A stretch of 19,735 nt of DNA. It comes from JAXHUH01 sp034211175. Its GTDB lineage: Bacteria > Actinomycetota > Acidimicrobiia > Acidimicrobiales > CAIXPF01. The first letter of the stretch is position 1; the number at the start of each line of letters is the position of its first letter. The translations under genes and the position numbers were made by a program. The notes below the pieces were generated by a model. The model saw only the letters and a list, made by a program, of their open reading frames with translations. It was not told the DNA's origin and searched no databases. Below, one piece after another: positions 1 through 6,943 of this stretch. The DNA is taken from NCBI GenBank assembly GCA_034211175.1, contig JAXHUH010000024.1:1-19735 (forward strand), written 5' to 3'.

Positions 1-1593
1 CCGGCGGGCCGTGCGGGAGCCGGCGGCGTCGGGCGTCGGCACCGTCGGGCGGGAGGTGTCGGTCAGGTGCCCGTCCACAGGTCCGCCCGCCCCTGCCGGC
101 GGCTCGGCCCCGGCGGGGGTCGACGCCAGCGGGCCCCGGCCGACGAGCGACAGGACCTGGGGCAGCACGTCGGAGCGGGGGAGCACGATCGCCGCGTAGA
201 CGGCGAGGCCGGCGATGCCGCCGACGATCAACCGCACGATGGCCGGGCCGCCCAGCTCGTGGACGAGGAAGGCCGTCGCGACCAGGCCGGCGGTGCCGAG
301 CAGCGGCCGGACGAGCCGGGCCGCCAGCGGCCCGATGTGGAACCCGAGCGTCGCCAGGCGCCACAGCAGGATCGGGAGGGCGACCCCGAGGGCGGACGCG
401 AACTGGGCGACCCCGAGGCCGGTGAGCTCCCAGTTGGAGGCGCCGATGATCATGAACGGCACGAGCGTCCCCAGCCACAGGCCCTGGACCACGAGGATCG
501 TGGTCGTGCGCCCGAGGGCGGCGATCGCGTCGGTGCACAGCTGGTAGAGCAGGCGCACGACGCTGATCGCGGCGAGGAAGCGCAGGGCGATGACGCCGAT
601 GAGGTACTCGTCGGGGAAGAGGACGGTGATGACCTCCTCCGCGAGCGTGCCGATGAGCGCCGCCATCGGCAGCGTCACCGTGACGAGCAGCTCGACCGCG
701 TTGCCGAAGGCCCGGCGCAGCGCCGCGAGGTCGTGCTGGAGGCGGGAGAACGAGGCCATGGCGGTGCGGCGCATGGCGAGCGAGACCAGCGTGACCGGCC
801 AGTTGGAGATGTTGAACGCGAAGAAGTAGGCGCCGGCGACGTCGGTGCCGAGGTAGCGGTTCACGATCACGTAGTCCGCGTTGAGGATCGCCTGGTTGAG
901 GATGCCGGCGCCGGCCAGCGGCAGCCCGAAGCTCACCAGGCCCTTCGCGACCTTGGTGTCCCAGCCCGGCCGGGGCTTGGCCGGCGAGCGCCAGATCATC
1001 AGGGCGGCGGTGACGGTCACGCCGACGATCTGGCCGAGCACGAGCGCCCAGGCGCCGCCGCCGGCGACGGCGACGCTGATGCTGGTCGTCATCGTCGCCC
1101 CGAACCCGCCGAGCTCGCAGAGCGTGCGGTCCTTCTCCCGCAGCTCCCTCGTCAGCGCCGAGCCCGGGACCATCGTGAGGCCGTCGAAGACGATGACGAC
1201 GGCCAGCAACCGGACGAAGAGCACCGCGTTGTCGGGTGCCGGGTTCTGGGGGGAGCTGAACAGGTCGACGATCTGGGGGGCGAACACGATGACGCCCATC
1301 CACGCCGTGAAGCTCGACGTGACGGCGAGGGTGACCGCCGTCGGCGCGACCTCGTTGACGTCACCCCGGTGTCGAATGACTGCGTAGCCGATGCCGAGGT
1401 CGTTCAGCGCGAGGAGGAACATCGCGACGGTGAACGGGATCGTGAAGGTGCCGATCTCGGACGGCAGGAGGATCTGCGCCAGGATCAGCGACGTGAGGAG
1501 GTTCCCGCCGCGCCGGGCCGCCTGCCCCGCGAGTGCCCACGAGAGGGACGCACCGACCTGACGTCGCTGGGTTCGCTCGGACTCCTGCGACAT
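1..1593 (-). CDS. Polysaccharide flippase, MOP superfamily (Wzx/WzxC-like), partial at left edge
   Basis: The minus strand is open for 531 codons from ATG at 1593 to the window edge with no stop, so the C-terminus is missing. The product is a multi-spanning membrane protein: a short hydrophilic N-terminus (MSQESERTQRRQ), then successive hydrophobic helices from about residue 16 to about 485. The LPSEIGTF motif after the first helix is typical of oligosaccharide flippases, as is the later pattern GLPLAGAGILNQ...NADYVIVNRYLG. From about residue 487 the visible end is a Pro/Ala/Gly-rich hydrophilic tail. The family moves lipid-linked oligosaccharide units across the cytoplasmic membrane. The gene diverges from the phosphodiesterase at 1844. 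GGAGGG lies about 19 bases before the ATG, far for a ribosome binding site, while a -10-like hexamer ends 7 bases before it, so a leaderless mRNA is possible. The fold call is fairly sure; the substrate is unknown. Confidence 0.85.
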   Translation of the reverse strand, partial: MSQESERTQRRQVGASLSWALAGQAARRGGNLLTSLILAQILLPSEIGTFTIPFTVAMFLLALNDLGIGYAVIRHRGDVNEVAPTAVTLAVTSSFTAWMGVIVFAPQIVDLFSSPQNPAPDNAVLFVRLLAVVIVFDGLTMVPGSALTRELREKDRTLCELGGFGATMTTSISVAVAGGGAWALVLGQIVGVTVTAALMIWRSPAKPRPGWDTKVAKGLVSFGLPLAGAGILNQAILNADYVIVNRYLGTDVAGAYFFAFNISNWPVTLVSLAMRRTAMASFSRLQHDLAALRRAFGNAVELLVTVTLPMAALIGTLAEEVITVLFPDEYLIGVIALRFLAAISVVRLLYQLCTDAIAALGRTTTILVVQGLWLGTLVPFMIIGASNWELTGLGVAQFASALGVALPILLWRLATLGFHIGPLAARLVRPLLGTAGLVATAFLVHELGGPAIVRLIVGGIAGLAVYAAIVLPRSDVLPQVLSLVGRGPLASTPAGAEPPAGAGGPVDGHLTDTSRPTVPTPDAAGSRTARR

Positions 1594-1843
1594 CGGCGCC
1601 AGCGTATCGGCGCCCTCCGGCGCCTCCGGGCACGATGCCCGTTCGTGTCGCGCCACTGCGACCAAGGTCACGCACCGTCCCGGACGTGCCGGCCAGCGGT
1701 CAATCGACTACCCTTCGTGGTGTCGCCCTGGGTGGTGACCGTCCTGGGCGGCCACCCGCCGCCCGGCGGTCCGGGCACCGGGGGAGGCGTGGTGGTCGGC
1801 GTGGTGCCGGTCGGGACGGCGGCAGTCGGAGCGGTGGATCGGG
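1594..1843. other. Divergent intergenic region, flippase / phosphodiesterase
   Basis: These 250 bases have no gene I can support. GGCGCC occurs three times (1595-1600, 1609-1614, 1619-1624). An interrupted palindrome CGGGCA-CGA-TGCCCG lies at 1627-1641. The most AT-containing spot (1699-1714) holds a TACCCT at 1709-1714 that could be a plus-strand -10 for the gene at 1844, with a leader of about 120 bases, but no -35 is clear. The palindrome lies about 20 bases upstream of the minus-strand -10 candidate and could be a regulator site. Confidence 0.4.
1601..1606 (-). promoter_or_regulatory. Candidate -10 hexamer for the flippase gene, implying a leaderless transcript
   Basis: On the minus strand TACGCT (TANNNT type) is followed by seven bases (GGCGCCG) and then the ATG at 1593. 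A start of transcription 6-8 bases past the -10 would fall on or next to the initiation codon. No convincing -35 is visible. Inference from spacing only. Confidence 0.35.
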
Positions 1844-3670
1844 ATGCAGCGGGTGGACGAGGTCGGCGGTCCGGAGGAGGCGCCGCGTCGGCGGGTGCTC
1901 GCCATCGGGCTCGACGCCGCGGACTGGGACCTCATCGAGGGCCTGATCGGGCAGGGGCGCATGCCGGCGATGAGCGGCCTCCGTCGGCGCGGCGCCTGGT
2001 GCCCGCTCGACGGCCGGGACGAGCCCTACCGCTCGGAGGTCCCGTGGACGGCCTTCGCCACGGGCCGCGACCCGATGAGCACCGGGTACTGGAGCACGAT
2101 CGACTTCGACCCGGCGACCTACCGGACGCAGGCGCGGGGCGCGCTCGTCGCCGAGCCGTTCTGGGCGCTGCGGGGCCGCCGGGTGGTCGCGTTCGACGTG
2201 CCCCACACGACGTTGGCCGACGGCGTCGACGGTGTGCAGGTCACCGCGTGGGGGGCGCACTCGCCCCAGTACCCGCGGGCATCGGTGCCGGCGGGCCTCC
2301 TCGACGAGATCGACGCCCGCTTCGGCTCCCACCCGGCGTTCGACGCCGACTCGCAGGCCGGCTGGTACCACGGCGGCTACCGCGACGGGCTGGTGGAGGC
2401 GCTGGTCGTCGGGGCCGGGCGCCGCGCCGACATCGTCGCCCACCTCGCCTCCCGGGTGCCCGACTGGGACCTGGTCGTCACCGTCTTCTCCGAGACCCAC
2501 TCCGCCGGCCACCAGTTCTGGCACGGCGCCGACCCCGCCCATCCCCTCCACGGCCGGCCGTCGACCGTCGGTGCGCAGGCGCAGCTCGAATCGGTCTACG
2601 AGGCCGTCGACGCCGCCGTCGGGCGCCTCGTGGCGTCGCTGGCCGGTGCGCCCGACGAGGGGTCGGGCGACGTCGACGTCGTGTGCTTCTCGGTCCACGG
2701 GATGCGCTCGAACGCCAGCGACCTGCCGGCGATGTTCCTGGTCCCCGAGCTGCTGCAGCGCAGCGAGCTCGGCTGGGGGCGGCTGTGCCCGCCGCCCGCC
2801 GTCGTCGGGCCCGACGGTGAGGGCCTCGTCGTGCCCCCCGGCGACGAGCGACCCGGTGACCTCATCGCCCGCTGGACCCGCCCCGCCGCGGCCGACGATC
2901 CCCGGCGGCCGGCCCGGGGCCGCGACCGGTTGGCGGCCGGGGTGCGTCGTCGGCTGCGACGGGCCCGGCGGAGCGTCGGGCGTCGGATGGGGCGCGGGCC
3001 GTCGCCGTGGTGGTCGATGCCGGCGCGTGTCGGGGCCGAGGTGGCGATGCGTCCCGGTGAGGCGCCGCCGCCCGAGTCGGTCGACTACCAGGGCCCGCTC
3101 GCCCATCACGACGCCTGGCCGCACATGCGCGCCTTCGCGCTGCCGTCGTTCTCCGACGCCCACCTGCGCGTCAACCTGGCCGGTCGGGAGGCCAACGGCA
3201 TCGTGGCGCCCGACGACTACCGCGCCGAGCTCGACCGCCTCGAGGCGCTGGTCCGCGGCTGTCGCGACGCCCGCACCGGCCGCCCGCTGGTCGATCGTGT
3301 GTACCGGCCCCGCGCCGATGACCCCCTCGGCCCGGGCGGGCCCGTGGCCGACCTGGTGGTGGTGGCCGACCGTCCGGTCGACGCCATCGAGCACCCGGAC
3401 ATCGGCCGCATCGGGCCGGTGCCGTTCCTGCGCACCGGCGAGCACGACCCGGCCGGCTTCCTCGTGGCCGCCGGCCCCGGCATCCGGCCGGACCGCCTGG
3501 CGCCCCGGCCGGTGGGTGATCTCGTCCCCACGCTGCTGGCCCTCCTCGGCGCAAGCGACGCGGCCGTCGCGGCCTGCGACGGTGCCCCGATCGCGCTCGT
3601 CGCCGACGCTCGGCCCGGCCCCGACGCAGGCGCCGCGTCGCCGTCGCCCGTGCCCTCGTCGCGGTCCTGA
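1844..3670 (+). CDS. Alkaline-phosphatase-superfamily phosphodiesterase / nucleotide-pyrophosphatase-like protein
   Basis: A 608-residue protein. ATG 1844 is the first possible start, because the frame has a stop at 1736 and no start codon in between. The N-terminus has the family's metal-binding strand, VLAIGLDAADW (Asp24). PWTAFATG follows, with Thr69 in the place of the nucleophile. A central ETHSAGHQFWH stretch (217-227) and SVHGM (His285) come next. Near the C-terminus TGEHDPAGFLVAAGPGI supplies the last metal-ligand histidine. Residues about 340-400 form a basic, low-complexity insert. The family hydrolyses phosphodiester, phosphomonoester or sulfate bonds using two metal ions. Two usual Asp ligands are altered: D-x3-H reads H219-x3-H223, and the DHG motif reads VHG. 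I recall a subfamily with HCxGHQ...W and HGM signatures, so this may be a subfamily trait rather than decay. No signal peptide or membrane helix is evident. Substrate unknown. Confidence 0.8.
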   Translation: MQRVDEVGGPEEAPRRRVLAIGLDAADWDLIEGLIGQGRMPAMSGLRRRGAWCPLDGRDEPYRSEVPWTAFATGRDPMSTGYWSTIDFDPATYRTQARGALVAEPFWALRGRRVVAFDVPHTTLADGVDGVQVTAWGAHSPQYPRASVPAGLLDEIDARFGSHPAFDADSQAGWYHGGYRDGLVEALVVGAGRRADIVAHLASRVPDWDLVVTVFSETHSAGHQFWHGADPAHPLHGRPSTVGAQAQLESVYEAVDAAVGRLVASLAGAPDEGSGDVDVVCFSVHGMRSNASDLPAMFLVPELLQRSELGWGRLCPPPAVVGPDGEGLVVPPGDERPGDLIARWTRPAAADDPRRPARGRDRLAAGVRRRLRRARRSVGRRMGRGPSPWWSMPARVGAEVAMRPGEAPPPESVDYQGPLAHHDAWPHMRAFALPSFSDAHLRVNLAGREANGIVAPDDYRAELDRLEALVRGCRDARTGRPLVDRVYRPRADDPLGPGGPVADLVVVADRPVDAIEHPDIGRIGPVPFLRTGEHDPAGFLVAAGPGIRPDRLAPRPVGDLVPTLLALLGASDAAVAACDGAPIALVADARPGPDAGAASPSPVPSSRS

Positions 3671-3823
3671 GCGCGCCGTTCGGCGGCTCCGGCCACCTCC
3701 CCTGGGCGGGCCGGACGCAGCCGGGCGCCGGTCCGATGGGCCACCGACCTGTGACGTCTGTCCTGCGCCCCTCCCGCATCGGCTATCGTCCCCGCCCGAC
3801 AGCGGGCCATCGCAGGTGCGGAT

Positions 3824-3852
3824 TTGCCTCCGACCATCGAAGCCCTTAGATT
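3824..3852 (+). promoter_or_regulatory. Candidate sigma-70-type promoter of the atp operon
   Basis: TTGCCT at 3824-3829 (four of six matches to TTGACA) is separated by exactly 17 bases from TAGATT at 3847-3852 (four of six matches to TATAAT). It lies in the locally AT-richest stretch before the first atp gene. Transcription would start near 3859 and give a leader of about 55 bases. Inference from motif and position. Confidence 0.5.
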
Positions 3853-3868
3853 GCGCAAAGTTTCACAA

Positions 3869-3893
3869 GCGCGCCGGGCGGGGTCCGGCGCGC
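3869..3893 (+). other. Leader hairpin before the first atp gene
   Basis: A perfect 9-base inverted repeat, GCGCGCCGG (3869-3877) and CCGGCGCGC (3885-3893), with a 7-base loop, followed by CTTTCC. It lies between the putative promoter and the ribosome binding site AGGGGA. It could stabilise the 5' end of the long operon mRNA, act as an attenuator, or terminate read-through from the phosphodiesterase gene. The short T run makes efficient intrinsic termination uncertain. Confidence 0.6.
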
Positions 3894-3913
3894 CTTTCCA
3901 GGGGACCTCACGG

Positions 3914-4165
3914 GTGGATACCGAACGACGCGGCGAGTTGACGACGGACCTTCGCCGGAGCACCGGGAGCTACGAGCTCGCCCTCGCTCCGGTGATCTTC
4001 GGTCTCCTCGGGTTCCTGGTCGACCGAGCGGTCGGCCTCACACCCGTGGTCACGATCGCGGCCGCGCTGTTCGCGTTCTGCGGTGTGGCCACCCGCCTCT
4101 GGTACTCGTACGACCGCGAGATGCGGACCCATGAGGAGGCAGGCCCGTGGGCCAGGCGTACGTGA
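3914..4165 (+). CDS. atpZ: AtpZ/AtpI-family small membrane protein, first gene of the atp operon
   Basis: An 83-residue protein from GTG 3914, with AGGGGA about 9 bases upstream. It has a short charged N-terminus, then two membrane helices (about 20-36 and 44-60) joined by a DRAVGLTP turn. This is the pattern of the 'ATPase gene 1' family, which often opens F-type ATP synthase operons. Family members have been linked to c-ring or complex assembly and to magnesium or calcium supply; neither is shown here. The last 19 bases overlap the next gene, which suggests translational coupling. An in-frame TTG at 3824 would add 30 residues, but it sits on the putative -35, has no ribosome binding site, and would translate through the leader hairpin, so I prefer GTG 3914. 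The family call is good; the symbol is used loosely. Confidence 0.75.
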   Translation: MDTERRGELTTDLRRSTGSYELALAPVIFGLLGFLVDRAVGLTPVVTIAAALFAFCGVATRLWYSYDREMRTHEEAGPWARRT

Positions 4166-4632
4166 CCCGCCTCGACGGTCCGTCACCCGAGCAGGAGGTC
4201 GCCCGCGACATCGTGCGACGCGCCCTGCCGATCTCGCCGCTGCTCATCCTGCTCGGTGCGCTCGTCGGCGGGTTCGAAGGAGCCGTCTCGACGGCCTACG
4301 GGCTCGTCATCGTCCTCGCCAACTTCGTGCTGTCGGCCGCCCTCCTGGGCTGGTCGGCGCGCATCTCGCTCGGCCTGATGATGGGGGTCGCCCTCGGCGG
4401 CTACCTCGTCCGGCTCGGGCTGATCTTCTGTGCCGTCTGGCTGGTCCGCGACGCCAGCTGGGTTCACCTGACGGCGCTGGGGCTCACCATCATCGTCAGC
4501 CATCTCGGGCTCCTCGTGTGGGAGCTCCGCTACGTGTCGCTGTCCCTGGCGTACCCCGGGCTCCGCCCGCGGGACGCATCCTCGAACCCGGTGCGCGGGT
4601 CAGCTACGACCAAGGAGAACGTCTCCCGGTGA
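4147..4632 (+). CDS. atpI: ATP synthase subunit I (assembly / c-ring factor)
   Basis: A 161-residue integral membrane protein from GTG 4147, preceded by a strong GAGGAGG seven bases away, which decides the start even though it overlaps the previous gene by 19 bases. A hydrophilic N-terminus of about 25 residues is followed by four hydrophobic segments (about 28-43, 48-68, 75-100, 107-127) and a polar tail. This is the size and layout of the ATP-synt_I family, found just upstream of atpB in many bacteria. AtpI assists c-ring assembly in some species and is often dispensable. The stop codon overlaps the atpB start as GTGA at 4629-4632. Sequence conservation in this family is low, so the call rests on position and topology. 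Confidence 0.8.
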   Translation: MGQAYVTRLDGPSPEQEVARDIVRRALPISPLLILLGALVGGFEGAVSTAYGLVIVLANFVLSAALLGWSARISLGLMMGVALGGYLVRLGLIFCAVWLVRDASWVHLTALGLTIIVSHLGLLVWELRYVSLSLAYPGLRPRDASSNPVRGSATTKENVSR

Positions 4633-5393
4633 TCTTCGGACTCGAATTCCCGCCCGTCGAGAACCTCATCGAATGGCCCGCCTACTTCGGCGAGGGCACG
4701 ATCTTCGAGTTCAACAAGATCGCCCTCATCAACATCATCTCGGTGATCGTGCCGGTGGCGATCTTCCTCGTCGCCAGCCGCAGCCGCCAGATGGTCCCCA
4801 AGGGCACCCAGAACGTGGCCGAGATGTCGGTCGACTTCATCCGCTCGCAGGTGATCGCCCCGACCATCGGCCACGGCGGTGAGGTCTTCCTCCCGCTCCT
4901 GATGAGCCTCTTCTGGTTCATCTTCCTCGGGAACCTGTTCGAGATCATCCCGACGTTCCACATGCCGGCCAACGCCCGGATGGCGAACCCGCTGATCCTG
5001 GCGCTGCTGGTGTTCTTCGTGTTCATCGGCGTCGGCATCAAGCACCAGGGCCTGGCCTACTTCAAGAACGCCGTGGTCGTCCCCGGCGTGCCGGCCGCCC
5101 TGCTGGTGCTGGTGATCCCGATCGAGTTCCTCTCGACCTTCATCATCCGCCCCTTCTCCCACGCCGTCCGACTCTTCGCCAACATGCTGGCGGGCCACAT
5201 CCTCCTCGTGACCTTCGGCGTGCTGTGCATCACCCTCTGGACGGCCAGCGCGCTCGTCCTCGCCCTGCCGTTCGCCTTCGGCATGCTGGTCGGCCTGACC
5301 GGCTTCGAGCTGATGGTCGCCTTCCTGCAGGCCTACATCTTCACGATCCTCGCGGGCGTCTACATCGGCGGCGCCATGCACCCCGAGCACTGA
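4629..5393 (+). CDS. atpB: F1Fo ATP synthase subunit a
   Basis: A 254-residue membrane protein and stator half of the proton channel. The start is GTG 4629, overlapping the atpI stop by four bases (GTGA), with AAGGAG 11 bases upstream. The hallmark SHAVRLFANMLAGH contains the essential arginine (Arg181; E. coli Arg210) that faces the c-ring carboxylate. LFEIIPTFHMPAN (103-115) and the last-helix motif AFLQAYIFTILAGVYI are also present. Five or six helices are visible, as expected. The N-terminal segment, VIFGLEFPPVENLIEWP, resembles the periplasmic start of actinobacterial a subunits. The open frame extends much further upstream, but that part is only a shadow of atpI. Confidence 0.95.
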   Translation: MIFGLEFPPVENLIEWPAYFGEGTIFEFNKIALINIISVIVPVAIFLVASRSRQMVPKGTQNVAEMSVDFIRSQVIAPTIGHGGEVFLPLLMSLFWFIFLGNLFEIIPTFHMPANARMANPLILALLVFFVFIGVGIKHQGLAYFKNAVVVPGVPAALLVLVIPIEFLSTFIIRPFSHAVRLFANMLAGHILLVTFGVLCITLWTASALVLALPFAFGMLVGLTGFELMVAFLQAYIFTILAGVYIGGAMHPEH

Positions 5394-5423
5394 TCCAGAC
5401 CCCCGTACCCGATCTCCGCACGT

Positions 5424-5448
5424 CGCCCCCGGGCCCATCCCGGCGGCG
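5424..5448 (+). other. Intercistronic hairpin upstream of atpE
   Basis: CGCC-C-CCGGG (5424-5433) pairs with CCCGG-C-GGCG (5439-5448): nine base pairs with one C-C mismatch and a 5-base loop. It lies in the 85-base gap between atpB and atpE, 14 bases before the AGGAGA ribosome binding site of atpE. In a transcript it would mark the 5' side of the atpE cistron. Confidence 0.5.
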
Positions 5449-5478
5449 TCTACCACCGACACAGGAGAGCCACACCAG

Positions 5479-5763
5479 ATGAGCAGCCTTCTCGCCACCG
5501 CCGTCGAGCTTGCCCAGGAGGCGGGCGAAGAAGTCGACGCGCAGGCCGTCTCCGGTGCGTCCGGCGCCGGCTTCGCCTACGGTCTCGCCGCCATCGGCCC
5601 CGGCATCGGCATCGGCTACCTGGTCGGCCAGTCCGTCCAGGCCATGGCCCGCCAGCCCGAGTCCGCCGGCATGGTCCGGACCACGATGTTCCTGGGTATC
5701 GCCTTCACCGAGGCGCTCGCCCTCATCGGCTTCGTCGTCTTCATTCTGCTGAAGTTCGTCTGA
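5479..5763 (+). CDS. atpE: F1Fo ATP synthase subunit c
   Basis: A 94-residue proteolipid from ATG 5479, preceded by AGGAGA 10 bases away. It is a two-helix hairpin. Helix 1 carries the glycine-rich packing motif AIGPGIGIGYLVG (38-50), the polar loop is ARQPES (57-62), and helix 2 is MFLGIAFTEALALIGF with the ion-binding carboxylate Glu78. Helix 1 has no glutamine at the usual sodium-ligand position, and the residue after Glu78 is Ala rather than Ser or Thr. I therefore infer a proton-driven ring. The roughly 25-residue polar N-terminal leader (MSSLLATAVELAQEAGEEVD...) makes it longer than the 79-residue E. coli protein; whether it is cleaved cannot be told. Several copies per complex are needed, and the cistron is flanked by hairpins on both sides. 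Confidence 0.95.
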   Translation: MSSLLATAVELAQEAGEEVDAQAVSGASGAGFAYGLAAIGPGIGIGYLVGQSVQAMARQPESAGMVRTTMFLGIAFTEALALIGFVVFILLKFV

Positions 5764-5774
5764 GTGACCGCCCC

Positions 5775-5800
5775 GGTCGGCGAGAACCTGCTCGCCGGCC
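5775..5800 (+). terminator. Strong hairpin directly after atpE (processing or partial termination site)
   Basis: GGTCGGCGAG (5775-5784) pairs with CTCGCCGGCC (5791-5800) across a 6-base loop: ten base pairs including one G-T wobble. It begins 12 bases after the atpE stop codon and ends 33 bases before atpF. There is no T tract, so a role in mRNA stability or partial termination is more likely than full termination. Confidence 0.55.
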
Positions 5801-5833
5801 ACCGGCCCCGACCCACCCTCGAGGAGCGAGCAC

Positions 5834-6385
5834 GTGCTGCAGACGCTGATCCTCGCCGCCGAAGAACACGGCGCCGAGGATCCCCCGAACCCGATCCTGC
5901 CGGTCGACAACGAGATCTTCTGGGGCGTCGTGACGTTCGCGGTGCTCTACATCCTGTTCTGGAAGGTCCTGCTGCCGCCGGTCGTCCGGGTCATGGACGA
6001 GCGGGAGAACCGCCTGCGAACGGATCGGCGCGCCGTCGACGAGGCCCAGGAGCAGATGGGCTCCGTCCGGGACGAGTACGACGCCGCACTGGCCGATGCC
6101 CGGGCCGAGGCCAACGCCCTCCACGACGCCGCCCGCGCCGAGGCGGACGCCTACCGGGCGGAGAAGATCGAGGCGGCCAACGCCGAGATCGCCCAGCTGC
6201 GTGCCGAGGCGACGACCGAGATCGAGGCCGCCAAGGCCGAGGCGCTGCGTCAGCTCCAGGACGACGTCGTCGACCTGGCCGTCGGCGCCGCCTCGTCGGT
6301 CATGCAGAAGGACCTCGACCGAGCGGCCCAGCTGCAGGTGATCGAGGACTACGTGAACCGTTCGTCGAGCACGTCGACGGACTGA
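5834..6385 (+). CDS. atpF: F1Fo ATP synthase subunit b (first copy)
   Basis: A 183-residue protein from GTG 5834, with GAGGAG seven bases upstream. A short acidic N-terminus is followed by one membrane helix (about 27-47, FWGVVTFAVLYILFW) and then a long charged, alanine-rich coiled coil (about 52-160), the peripheral-stalk architecture. The C-terminal block LAVGAASSVMQKDLD...IEDYV matches in pattern the end of the following gene's product (LTVGAAEAVIAHNLD...IDNYI), so the two are related b-type subunits. They probably form a b-b' stalk that tethers delta and alpha to subunit a. The gene sits 70 bases after atpE, and a 14-base gap precedes the next gene. Confidence 0.92.
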   Translation: MLQTLILAAEEHGAEDPPNPILPVDNEIFWGVVTFAVLYILFWKVLLPPVVRVMDERENRLRTDRRAVDEAQEQMGSVRDEYDAALADARAEANALHDAARAEADAYRAEKIEAANAEIAQLRAEATTEIEAAKAEALRQLQDDVVDLAVGAASSVMQKDLDRAAQLQVIEDYVNRSSSTSTD

Positions 6386-6399
6386 GGGAGAACAACACG

Positions 6400-6942
6400 A
6401 TGACGAACCTGCTCGCCGTCGGCACGACGTTGTTCGCGGCCGAGGGCCCGAACGGCGTCCACCTGCCCTCGGACGTCAACGAGGCGATCTGGGGCTCGAT
6501 CGCGTTCTTCGTGATCGTCGGCCTCCTGGTGCGCTTCGCCGGCAAGCCGATCCGCGAGGCGTTCAGCGCACGCACCGAGCGCATCCAGAACGAGCTGTCG
6601 GAGGCCGAGGCCGCACGGGCCGAGGCCGAGGGCGAGCTCGAGGGCGTGCGCAGCTCGGTGGCCAACGCCGATCAGGAGGCGGAGCGGATCGTGGCCGAGG
6701 CCCGGACCTCCGCCGAGGCGCTCCGCAGCGACCTCGAGGCCCGCGCCGACCAGGAGGCGGTCGAGATGGTCGAGCGTGCCCGGGCCGACATCGAGTCGTC
6801 GAAGGCGCAGACGATCGCCGACCTCCGTGCCGAGGTCGCCCGCCTCACCGTGGGCGCGGCCGAGGCGGTCATCGCACACAACCTCGATCAGTCCACGCAG
6901 ACCGAGCTGATCGACAACTACATCGACCAGGTTGGGGCGTGA
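6400..6942 (+). CDS. atpF': F1Fo ATP synthase second b-type subunit (b')
   Basis: A 180-residue protein from ATG 6400, preceded by AGGGAG about 10 bases away. It has the same plan as the preceding gene: a short N-terminus, one membrane helix (about 30-47, WGSIAFFVIVGLLVRF), then a long Glu/Ala/Arg coiled coil to about residue 150 and a conserved C-terminal block ending IDNYIDQVGA. The open frame continues upstream through atpF out of phase, but only the part from ATG 6400 has b-subunit character. The stop (6940-6942) is followed by one base and then the delta ATG. Two different b genes are known from phototrophs (b/b'). In mycobacteria the second b-like sequence is fused to delta. Here the two remain separate. 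Confidence 0.92.
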   Translation: MTNLLAVGTTLFAAEGPNGVHLPSDVNEAIWGSIAFFVIVGLLVRFAGKPIREAFSARTERIQNELSEAEAARAEAEGELEGVRSSVANADQEAERIVAEARTSAEALRSDLEARADQEAVEMVERARADIESSKAQTIADLRAEVARLTVGAAEAVIAHNLDQSTQTELIDNYIDQVGA

Positions 6943-6943
6943 C

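Larger units (their letters stand above)
3671..3913. other. Intergenic region upstream of the atp operon
   Basis: 243 bases without a supportable gene. The first 110 are GC-rich with only weak hairpins and no clear terminator for the phosphodiesterase. The last 90 become noticeably more AT-containing and hold a promoter-like pair and a strong hairpin, listed separately. Confidence 0.6.

Noticed and set aside
67..2820. A 917-codon plus-strand open frame crossing the flippase region and the start of the phosphodiesterase
   Set aside because: Composition is Arg/Gly/Asp/Pro-rich with no domain. It is antisense to the flippase and out of phase with the phosphodiesterase, both of which have clear family motifs. 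Such frames are common in very GC-rich DNA.
1700..3445. A 581-codon minus-strand open frame antisense to the phosphodiesterase
   Set aside because: His/Arg/Asp/Val-rich shadow with no family features; the plus-strand protein carries ordered metal-site motifs.
3824..3913. TTG 3824 as start of the first atp gene (30 extra residues)
   Set aside because: It overlaps the promoter-like -35, has no ribosome binding site, and would code through the leader hairpin. GTG 3914 has a good ribosome binding site and gives the family's normal length.
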